NCBI RefSeq assembly: GCF_016584665.1
Contig: NZ_BBJB01000110.1
Span: 1 to 64,000, forward strand
DNA from: Pseudanabaena sp. lw0831
Lineage (GTDB): Bacteria > Cyanobacteriota > Cyanobacteriia > Pseudanabaenales > Pseudanabaenaceae
Direction: 5' to 3'
DNA length: 64,000 nucleotides
The notes beneath the pieces are model-generated. The model did not search any database. It was not told where the DNA came from and was given only the letters and a program-made list of their open reading frames with translations. How positions within the stretch are numbered: position 1 is the stretch's first letter; each line of letters begins with the position of its first letter. Of this stretch, positions 52,530 through 58,827 are shown piece after piece. The position numbers and the translations under genes are program-made.

Positions 52530-52598
52530 TCAGCGTGATAGTATAAACTTCAGTACCAACAGGTAAGTAGCCAAGAGTAAACAGGCTAAGATAGCCAT
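52530..52598 (-). CDS. Possible 22-residue membrane peptide
   Basis: A reverse-strand frame encodes MAILACLLLATYLLVLKFIL then SR, a single hydrophobic helix with a short basic tail, as in small subunits of photosynthetic and respiratory complexes. AGGA lies about 6 bases before the ATG. It does not match the Psa, Psb, Pet or Ndh small subunits I can recall. The upstream in-frame extension to 52742 is unlikely. It could be chance. Confidence 0.35.
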   Translation of the reverse strand: MAILACLLLATYLLVLKFILSR

Positions 52599-52880
52599 GT
52601 TTTTCCTGTAGTACACAAGCTCCGAAGAAATGTATCTGAGTACTACTTGTTGCACATTTTGCAGGTAGCCACCAGATCTACAGCAGCAAGAAGATCGCAA
52701 CTGTGATGCTTTTTGCTGTGATCGGTTTAAAGATAAAAGCACTCAAAGAGTGGGCGATTGTCCCACTTTTTTGTTTTTTTATAGCTTTTTTTTATTTAAT
52801 AGCTTTTTACAGCTTGGCTCCAAAACTCTTACGTCAAAAACAAATAAACGTTCACACTGCAAGCTCAAATCTTAAATTCT

Positions 52881-53342
52881 ATGAGTCATCCTCTAATTCC
52901 GCAAATTTTTCAAATTGCTGAAGAAGTTGCCTCGCCCCTTGGGTTAGAGGTTGTCGATGTTGTATTGCATACCAATAAAAATCCTGTGGTATTGCGGGTC
53001 GATATTCGCAACCCTGATCAAAATACGGGGTTAGAGGACTGTGAACGGATGAGTCGGGCGCTAGAGCCAACTCTTGATGCGGCCGATTTGATTCCCCATG
53101 CCTATGTGTTAGAAATTTCTAGCCCAGGAGCCGAACGTCAGTTACAGGGCGATCGCGAATTTGTGGCTTTTCGAGGTTTCATGGTTACCGTTAGCACAAC
53201 AGTCCTCCATGAAGGCAAGCAAAGTTGGAGCGGACATCTCATGTCACGAAACGAGACGCATGTGACGATTAGTATCAAAGGGCGGATTGTCAATATTCCC
53301 CGTGAACTTGTTGAGCGTGTTGAATTAACCAAAATGGAATAA
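52881..53342 (+). CDS. rimP: Ribosome maturation factor RimP
   Basis: 153 residues, typical for RimP, which acts in 30S subunit assembly. The N-terminal domain has GLEVVDVVLHTNKNPVVLRVDIRN (split across about 19-42), LEDCERMSRALEPTLD and YVLEISSPGAERQL, the family signature (about 74-87). The C-terminal SH3-like part follows. The order rimP-nusA-ylxR is the conserved nusA operon arrangement. Confidence 0.92.
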   Translation: MSHPLIPQIFQIAEEVASPLGLEVVDVVLHTNKNPVVLRVDIRNPDQNTGLEDCERMSRALEPTLDAADLIPHAYVLEISSPGAERQLQGDREFVAFRGFMVTVSTTVLHEGKQSWSGHLMSRNETHVTISIKGRIVNIPRELVERVELTKME

Positions 53343-53348
53343 ATAGAA

Positions 53349-53458
53349 CCTATAGCATTTTGCAAATGATGGCACACTCATTTACAAAGCAAAAAGCAAT
53401 CACAGTAAGGGTTTGGAATTTCCATTTTACCAACGGCAAAATGGAAACCGCTATAGAG
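53349..53458. repeat. Family C-related imperfect repeat between rimP and nusA
   Basis: The ends read CTATAGCATTTTGC and, in reverse, CTATAGCGGTTTCC. Inside are CAGTAAGGGTTTGGAATTTC, matching the family C linker, and a hairpin TTTCCATTTT...AAAATGGAAA (53426-53451). It separates two genes that are normally co-transcribed. Confidence 0.55.
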
Positions 53459-53497
53459 CATTGCAGTTATTGATTTTTATAGAAGCGAGAAATACTT

Positions 53498-54739
53498 ATG
53501 TCATTATTGAATTTACCTGGATTAGGACAAATGGTGGAGGTGATTAGCAAAGAGCGGAATCTACCCAAACATGCCGTCCAAAACGCTTTACGTGAAGCTT
53601 TGCTCAAGGGATATGAGCGCTTCCGCAAAACCTATCGCTCTGATGGAATTAACTTTGAAGAAGAGCATTTTAATAACTTTGATGTAGAACTAGATCTTGA
53701 AGCTGAAGGATTTCGGGTTCTAGCGACAAAGACAATTGTTGATGAAGTTGGTGATGCCGATCATGAAATTGGTTTGTTTGAAGTTCGTGAAGTTGCTCCT
53801 GAAGCCCAAGCTGGAGGAACTGTAGTTGTCGATGTGACCCCAGAACAAGGTGACTTTGGACGCATGGCAGCAATCCAGACTAAACAAGTATTAGCTCAAA
53901 AGCTGAGAGATCAACAACGCAAGATCATTCAAGAGGAGTTTCAAGACATTGAAGGAACTGTTTTACAAGGTCGAGTACTGCGTTTTGAAACTACTTCCGT
54001 AATTGTCTCTGTCAGTAGTGGATTTGGACAACCTGAAGTTGAGGCAGAGCTACCAAAACGAGAACAACTTGCAGGCGAAAGACCCTATCGCCCCAATATG
54101 ACCCTTAAGGTTTATCTAAAAAAGGTCTTTGAAGGTTCACGGCGTGGTCCTCAATTATTAGTCTCACGTGCCGATGCAGGTTTAGTCGTGTATTTGTTTG
54201 CTAACGAAGTACCCGAAATTGAAGAGGAAATCGTTCGTATAGTAGCAGTGGCGAGAGAAGCTAATCCCCCATCGCCCGCTGTTGGGCCACGCACTAAAAT
54301 TGCTGTAGACACACTTGAGCGCGATGTCGATCCTGTGGGAGCTTGCATTGGAGCGCGAGGGGCAAGGATTCAAGCGGTAGTTGCTGAGCTACGCGGTGAA
54401 AAAATTGATGTGATCAGATGGTCACCCGATCCTTCGACTTATATTGCCAATTCATTAAGCCCTGCGCGAATTCATGAAGTACGCTTGATTAATGCCAATG
54501 AAAGAATTGCCCATGTTATTGTCCCTGAGGATCAGCTAAGTCTTGCGATCGGTAAGGAAGGGCAAAATGTACGTTTGGCGGCACGGTTGACTGGCTGGAA
54601 AATTGATATCAAAAATTTGTCAAAGTACGACTATGAAGATGAAGATCGCAAAGCTCAAGAAAGTATTGCGAGGACAGCGCCCATCCTTGAACAATCTGAT
54701 CTAGATGATGAAAATGATTATGACAACAATGAAGATTAA
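53498..54739 (+). CDS. nusA: Transcription termination/antitermination factor NusA
   Basis: 413 residues: N-terminal RNA polymerase-binding domain (about 1-130), S1 domain (about 137-215, EGTVLQGRVLRFE), then two KH domains (about 215-375) with VDPVGACIGARGARIQAVVAELRGEKID (split) and LSLAIGKEGQNVRLAARLTG. The C-terminal acidic repeats of E. coli NusA are missing, as is usual in cyanobacteria. It is followed by ylxR. Confidence 0.94.
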   Translation: MSLLNLPGLGQMVEVISKERNLPKHAVQNALREALLKGYERFRKTYRSDGINFEEEHFNNFDVELDLEAEGFRVLATKTIVDEVGDADHEIGLFEVREVAPEAQAGGTVVVDVTPEQGDFGRMAAIQTKQVLAQKLRDQQRKIIQEEFQDIEGTVLQGRVLRFETTSVIVSVSSGFGQPEVEAELPKREQLAGERPYRPNMTLKVYLKKVFEGSRRGPQLLVSRADAGLVVYLFANEVPEIEEEIVRIVAVAREANPPSPAVGPRTKIAVDTLERDVDPVGACIGARGARIQAVVAELRGEKIDVIRWSPDPSTYIANSLSPARIHEVRLINANERIAHVIVPEDQLSLAIGKEGQNVRLAARLTGWKIDIKNLSKYDYEDEDRKAQESIARTAPILEQSDLDDENDYDNNED

Positions 54740-54757
54740 AAATCTACAGATTACAAA

Positions 54758-54810
54758 ACCCAAAGTTGTAAAGTTGTGCCCCTACGGGGCGCAACTTTAC
54801 AACTTTGGGT
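54758..54810. repeat. Family A hairpin between nusA and ylxR
   Basis: ACCCAAAGTTGTAAAGTTGT then GCCCC, TAC, complement, with one G:T-type mismatch. The right flank AATTACAAGTACTTAG matches family A arms. It lies within an operon, so either transcription reads through or ylxR has its own promoter. Confidence 0.7.
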
Positions 54811-54838
54811 AATTACAAGTACTTAGGAGTAAATTAGC

Positions 54839-55129
54839 TTGGCTCTGAAGCTACACCGTCGTTGTGTTAGTTGCCAATGTATCTCCATCCGCGATACTTT
54901 TTGGAGGGTAGTGCGTGTGCCGATCGCATCAACAGATAAGAACCCCAACGAAGCTAACGCCAAACATGATCAAAATCAAATTCAACTCGATCATGGCATG
55001 GGGCGATCAGCTTATCTCTGTAAAAAGTTGGAGTGTTTACAACTAGCTCAAAAGAAAAATCGCCTAGGGCGATCGCTCCGCACCCAAATTCCACCTGAAA
55101 TTTTTGACATTCTCAAATCACGTCTTTAA
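54839..55129 (+). CDS. ylxR: YlxR family RNA-binding protein (DUF448)
   Basis: 96 residues. RRCVSCQCISIRDTFWRVVR (about 7-26) is the YlxR start, and GMGRSAYLCKKLECLQLAQKKNRLGRSLR (split, about 53-81) matches GRGAYLC and the basic helix of the family. A TTG start at 54839 is supported by TTAGGAG about 8 bases before it. YlxR binds RNA, usually with a gene order nusA-ylxR-infB. Here infB does not follow. Confidence 0.85.
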   Translation: MALKLHRRCVSCQCISIRDTFWRVVRVPIASTDKNPNEANAKHDQNQIQLDHGMGRSAYLCKKLECLQLAQKKNRLGRSLRTQIPPEIFDILKSRL

Positions 55130-55133
55130 GGCC

Positions 55134-55226
55134 AAAGCTCAAAATGGCTACGCCATTTTGAGCTTTTAAAACCCTTACTGGGTTTAGTTTTTAATTGCCG
55201 AAAGTGTGGCGACACTTTCGGCAATT
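55134..55226. repeat. Family C double-hairpin element
   Basis: Hairpin 1 (55134-55166, AAAGCTCAAAATGGC, TAC, complement) and hairpin 2 (55193-55226, AATTGCCGAAAGTGT) are joined by CCCTTACTGGGTTTAGTTTT. The same linker in reverse joins the hairpins at 57718-57815. The right flank GGCAATTGGTATAAACTC mirrors the TACCAATT start there. It could terminate ylxR. Confidence 0.7.
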
Positions 55227-55266
55227 GGTATAAACTCAAATTCAATTAGCAATAATCTGCAAAGTT

Positions 55267-56256
55267 ATGAGTAAACAAACAATTCTGGTCACGGGTGGCG
55301 CAGGCTATATCGGTTCTCATGCAGTCAAAGTACTGCAACAGGTTGGTTATAAGGTGGTGATTTTAGACAATCTCGTCTATGGTCACCAAGATATTGCGGA
55401 AACCCTAGGAGCAGAATTGATTATTGGTGACACTAATGATCGCACTTTGCTCGATCGCTTATTTAGCGATCGCCAAATTACTGCTGTGATGCATTTTGCC
55501 GCCTATGCTTATGTCGGCGAGTCGGTGACGCAGCCAGACAAATACTATCGCAACAATGTGGTTGGAACTTTGTCGTTGTTGGAGGCGATGGTTGCGGCGA
55601 ATATTAAAACCTTTGTGTTTTCTTCCACCTGTGCCAGTTATGGCGTACCACAGCAAATCCCCATTACGGAAGATCATCCGCAAGCACCGATTAATCCTTA
55701 TGGGGCGACCAAGCTGATGGTCGAACGAATTTTACAGGATTTTGATGTCGCCTATGGGCTGAATTCGGTAATTTTTCGATATTTTAACGCCGCAGGAGCC
55801 GATCCTGATGGGGCGATCGGAGAGGATCACAATCCTGAGACACATCTGATTCCACTAATTTTACAAACGGCTTTGGGTATACGCGAAGCGATTACAGTTT
55901 ATGGCTCTGATTATCCAACCGCAGACGGGACTTGCATCCGTGACTATATCCATGTAACTGACTTAGCTGAAGCGCATGTACTGGGCTTGCAATATTTGCT
56001 CAAGGGCAACAAGAGCGAAATTTTTAATCTTGGTAATGGCAATGGCTTTTCGGTCAAAGAGGTAATTAATGCAGCAAAGCAAATTACGGGTAAGCCGATT
56101 AATGTGGTGATGGGCGATCGCCGTGCAGGAGATCCCCCCGCTTTGGTTGGCAGCAGCGAGAAAGCAAGGACAATTTTGAATTGGCAACCCAAATACGCCG
56201 ATTTAAATTTGATTTTGCAGCACTCATGGCAATGGCATCAAAAGCGCCATGCCTAA
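55267..56256 (+). CDS. galE: UDP-glucose 4-epimerase
   Basis: 329 residues of the short-chain dehydrogenase superfamily. TGGAGYIGSHAVKVL (about 9-23) is the NAD motif, and the catalytic set is Ser in FSSTCASYG with NPYGATKLMVERIL (YxxxK, about 145-158). The enzyme interconverts UDP-glucose and UDP-galactose and supplies sugars for the exopolysaccharide and glycolipid pathways. The last codons lie inside the left arm of a long palindrome (56240-56304). Confidence 0.93.
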   Translation: MSKQTILVTGGAGYIGSHAVKVLQQVGYKVVILDNLVYGHQDIAETLGAELIIGDTNDRTLLDRLFSDRQITAVMHFAAYAYVGESVTQPDKYYRNNVVGTLSLLEAMVAANIKTFVFSSTCASYGVPQQIPITEDHPQAPINPYGATKLMVERILQDFDVAYGLNSVIFRYFNAAGADPDGAIGEDHNPETHLIPLILQTALGIREAITVYGSDYPTADGTCIRDYIHVTDLAEAHVLGLQYLLKGNKSEIFNLGNGNGFSVKEVINAAKQITGKPINVVMGDRRAGDPPALVGSSEKARTILNWQPKYADLNLILQHSWQWHQKRHA

Positions 56257-56304
56257 AAAAATTGGACGCTTTGCGTCCAATTTTTTTAGGCATGGCGCTT
56301 TTTT
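56240..56304. repeat. Long palindrome including the 3' end of galE
   Basis: AAAAGCGCCATGCCTAAAAA continues to ATTGGACGC, TTT, and its complement, with 30-bp perfect arms. The left arm contains the codons for the last residues and the stop of galE. It shares the GGCGCTTTT arm with the next hairpin. Confidence 0.8.
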
Positions 56305-56338
56305 AAAAGTGTCGCTTCGCAACACTTTTAAAAAAGCG
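56296..56338. repeat. Second hairpin sharing an arm with the galE palindrome
   Basis: CGCTTTTTTAAAAGTGT and ACACTTTTAAAAAAGCG surround CGCTTCGCA. The overlap with the preceding palindrome gives a three-arm arrangement similar to family B. Confidence 0.75.
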
Positions 56339-56366
56339 ACTCTGGTTTGTTTTTGAGCGCAAAGAG

Positions 56367-56651
56367 CTATAGAAGTTTGTCAATTTTTTGAGCTAGTTCA
56401 AAGTCGAGAGCGCTGATACCATCAGCATCATGGGTGGTGAGATCAATCTTGACTTTGTTATAGACATTAAAAAGTTCAGGATGATGTCCCATCTTGTCAG
56501 CAACGATCGCGACTTTGCTGATAAAGCCAAAGGCTTCAACAAAATCACGAAACTTAAAGTTTTTTTGTAACTTGTGATCAACAACTGACCAGCCTGCCAA
56601 CTGTGCGATCGCAGATGAGATTTCGACCTCAGATAATTTTTGAATAGCCAT
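56367..56651 (-). CDS. Pterin-4a-carbinolamine dehydratase
   Basis: About 94 residues from the ATG at 56651. The family pattern is AIAQLAGWSVVDHKLQKNFKF (about 13-33), FGFISKVAIVADKMGHHPEL with the catalytic His pair (about 41-60), YNKVKIDLTTHDADGIS, and LDFELAQKIDKL. It dehydrates 4a-hydroxytetrahydropterins. In cyanobacteria the physiological partner is not certain. The in-frame start at 56696 gives an unlikely N-terminal extension. Confidence 0.88.
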   Translation of the reverse strand: MAIQKLSEVEISSAIAQLAGWSVVDHKLQKNFKFRDFVEAFGFISKVAIVADKMGHHPELFNVYNKVKIDLTTHDADGISALDFELAQKIDKLL

Positions 56652-56694
56652 GACTTTTGGATGAATACAGAGAGAGTTAAGCCTATATTCACAC

Positions 56695-56745
56695 AAAAAC
56701 TAAAAAAAGAGGCGACACAATGTGTCGCCTCTTTTTTTAGTTTTT
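56695..56745. terminator. Hairpin after the SpoIID-like gene
   Basis: AAAAACTAAAAAAAGAGGCG then ACA, CAATG and the complement. It overlaps the 3' end of the minus-strand SpoIID-like gene and precedes the dehydratase gene. Confidence 0.8.
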
Positions 56746-57546
56746 GATCGGTTGATCTCGATACCACCAAGATAAAATCTGTACCCAATTCCAGCCATTT
56801 TCAGCCATTTGTTGAGTCATTTCTTGATCGAGGTGTTGTCCGTCGGAGACTGGCATATATCCGCCACCCCAGCTAATCCAGTTGCGGGGCAAACGGGCGC
56901 GATAGTAACCCTTAAAACCAGGTCTGAGCATATAGCCTGCGGTTGAGGCGACAGCTTGATCGCTACGACTATGAATTAGGGCGATCGCCTGACCAGTTTG
57001 TGGATCAAAGCGATAGAAGCCTTTATATACTTGATCGCGAGTATCGCTCACTAAATCGTATGGGGCTTCCCCCCATTTGCGTTGACGCTGGGTATTGACA
57101 GCATAGCTACGAGCCGCCACTGCTTGCGCCATTAATGCATCCATATGCCAACTTGCCGGCATTTCGCTAGGCACAACGCTACGAAGATATTCCTCAAGGG
57201 ACAACACATTAACTGCGATCGCCTTGTTATTCCAAGCACGCAATTCGATCTCGCCTGGATAAAGATTGCTGCCGACTTGCACCAATCCATTATTGCTAGG
57301 GGTAATCCGATATGCCGAAGTAAGGGGCAATGTATACCACTTACCAGGATCGAGGCGGCGGCTTGACTGTCCTGATGCTTGCAGGGTCGATGGTTGGGTC
57401 ACAGCTACAGACATTTTGGAGCCATTTTCCTCTCTAACCAAAACCCTCAATAAATTGGCAGCAGCAGCCTGAGATACTCCCGCGACAATTACCAACATCA
57501 AGGACAAAATTAGCGTGTACATCCCTTTGGAGAAGTGTTTCATCAT
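56737..57546 (-). CDS. SpoIID/LytB domain protein, exported
   Basis: 269 residues with an N-terminal signal (LILSLMLVIVAGVSQAAAA, about 12-30). The SpoIID domain follows: NVLSLEEYLRSVVPSEMPASW (about 113-133), MDALMAQAVAARSYAVNT, and VASTAGYML. SpoIID proteins of sporulating bacteria are lytic transglycosylases that act on peptidoglycan. Cyanobacterial members probably act in the periplasm on the cell wall. The catalytic Glu of the PSEMP motif is present. Confidence 0.83.
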   Translation of the reverse strand: MMKHFSKGMYTLILSLMLVIVAGVSQAAAANLLRVLVREENGSKMSVAVTQPSTLQASGQSSRRLDPGKWYTLPLTSAYRITPSNNGLVQVGSNLYPGEIELRAWNNKAIAVNVLSLEEYLRSVVPSEMPASWHMDALMAQAVAARSYAVNTQRQRKWGEAPYDLVSDTRDQVYKGFYRFDPQTGQAIALIHSRSDQAVASTAGYMLRPGFKGYYRARLPRNWISWGGGYMPVSDGQHLDQEMTQQMAENGWNWVQILSWWYRDQPIKN

Positions 57547-57717
57547 TTAGTTAGTCACTTACACCTGTAAGCAAAGAATGTAATTAATTTTGAGTACGAC
57601 TTGAGGCATTTTAGTTTAACCTCGGATAACCAAACAGTTTAGCAAAACAATCTAATTTTGATAAACATTATTTCTGCATACTTATAGCAGCTTTTGCCTG
57701 AATTTTACCGAGGTAAT

Positions 57718-57815
57718 ACCAATTTCTAAAAGTATGGTCACCATTTTGGAAATTAAAAACCAAACTCAGTAAGGTCTTTTAATTTCCAAAATGGTGTTGC
57801 CATTTGGAAATTTCT
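57718..57815. repeat. Family C element
   Basis: TACCAATTTCTAAAAGTATG at the left is mirrored at the right by AGAAATTTCCAAATGGCAAC read in reverse. The arms pair over ACCATTTTGGAAATTAAAA with several mismatches. The centre AAAAACCAAACTCAGTAAGG is the reverse of the linker at 55171-55192. Confidence 0.65.
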
Positions 57816-57824
57816 ATAAACAAG

Positions 57825-57955
57825 CAGCAATTCTCATTATAAAAACCGATTTTTTGAAAGCCAGCCTACGGCTGGCTTTCAAAAAACCGATTTTTGTATT
57901 TCCAGCGCCTTTGGCGCTGGAAATACAAAAATCGGTTTCATAATGAGAATTGCTG
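57825..57955. mobile_element. Family B double-hairpin element with 9-bp target duplication
   Basis: 131 bp with ends CAGCAATTCTCATTAT that are exact inverted copies. Two hairpins with GCCAGCCTACGGCTGGC and CAGCGCCTTTGGCGCTG tips are linked by AAAACCGATTTTTG. The direct repeat ATAAACAAG lies immediately outside both ends (57816-57824 and 57956-57964). It is non-coding and a clear MITE-like insertion. Confidence 0.9.
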
Positions 57956-58009
57956 ATAAACAAGTCACAAAATATCTGCAAACCGCCCTTTAGTACATAA
58001 TGGTAATAA

Positions 58010-58481
58010 GGGAGAGTAAGCGTGCGGTTGCGAAATTTGTCTCAAAATTAACGAAAGGCTATTTCGAGTACAAGTTTTGAGGAAAGTCCGGGCTTCCACG
58101 AAGATCAGGCTGCTGGATAACGCCCAGTGCGAGCGATCGTGAGGATAGTGCCACAGAAAAATACCGCCTGTTGTAGACATAGCGCGAAGCGCTATGTCTA
58201 CAACAGGTAAGGGTGCAAAGGTGCGTTAAGAGCGCACCAGCAGAGTCGTGAGGCTCTGGCTCGGTAAACCCCAGTTGGAAGCAAGGCGAGAGGATACAAG
58301 TGTTGCGATCTTCAGTTGATCTTGTGTCCGTTACTTAATGGGGTTGCTTAGTGAAAGCTAGGCGATCGCAATTAAGTGTGTGCCGCATGAGGTATTTGGC
58401 AACAAATATCCCAGATAGATAACCGCTAAGGCAGTTGTTAAAACTCCTGAAACAGAACCCGGCTTATGTCTTACTCTTCCT
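58010..58481 (+). ncRNA. rnpB: RNase P RNA (bacterial type A)
   Basis: The catalytic RNA of RNase P, which removes 5' leaders from pre-tRNA. The universally conserved GAGGAAAGTCCGGGC is at about 58079, and AGAGGATACAAG, GGTAAACCCCA and the 3' conserved ACAGAACCCGGCTTA are present. GGAGAGTAAG at 58011-58020 pairs with CTTACTCTTCC at 58470-58480 to form P1, which fixes the ends to within a few bases. P12 carries an unusual perfect 41-bp palindrome (58167-58207). Confidence 0.93.
58167..58207 (+). repeat. Palindromic hairpin in the P12 region of rnpB
   Basis: CCTGTTGTAGACATAGCGC, GAA, exact complement, placed between ATACCG and TAAGGGTGC where P12 normally lies. The GCGCGAAGCGC tip is of the same type as the intergenic hairpins of this window. 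Confidence 0.8.
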
Positions 58482-58827
58482 ATTAAAATTCTCCAAAGGC
58501 TAGAAATTACGACACTTCACGCTGTAAATCTGGTCTTTATAACAACAGTTTTTATTGTGCTTACGGCAAGAATAAAAACTCAAAAACTTACTGGGTTTGA
58601 TTTTTGGATTTTCTAATGAGTATATGCCCATTAGAAAATCGCTAGCGGCTTATATATTTTTTGGTTTTGTGCCGTAGGTGGTCAAAAAACAAAAGGCAGA
58701 TTTTAAGTTTTTTGATTGATATTAACCTTGAAGATCTGGTACATCTAGAATCTATATGAGATCGCTTGAATTGCAACCTTAAACTGCATTTGTTCTTACG
58801 AAACATTTTAACTAGAGTAATTAAACT
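58482..58827. other. Intergenic region with a family C remnant
   Basis: About 58568-58641 contains AAAACTTACTGGGTTTGATT, the family C linker, followed by an imperfect hairpin GATTTTCTAATG...CATTAGAAAATC. The rest is AT-rich. No gene is seen. The promoter for the 7TM-HD gene presumably lies in the last 100 bases. Confidence 0.55.

Larger units (their letters stand above)
57547..58009. other. Intergenic region with two palindromic elements
   Basis: Between the SpoIID-like gene and rnpB. It holds a family C element (57718-57815) directly followed by a family B element (57825-57955). The rest is AT-rich and probably carries the rnpB promoter just before 58010. No gene is seen. Confidence 0.7.

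Noticed and set aside
52703-52921. Open frame with hydrophobic stretch before rimP
   Set aside because: It overlaps the rimP start in another frame, is very AT-rich and has no clear start signal, so the hydrophobicity is probably due to T-rich composition.
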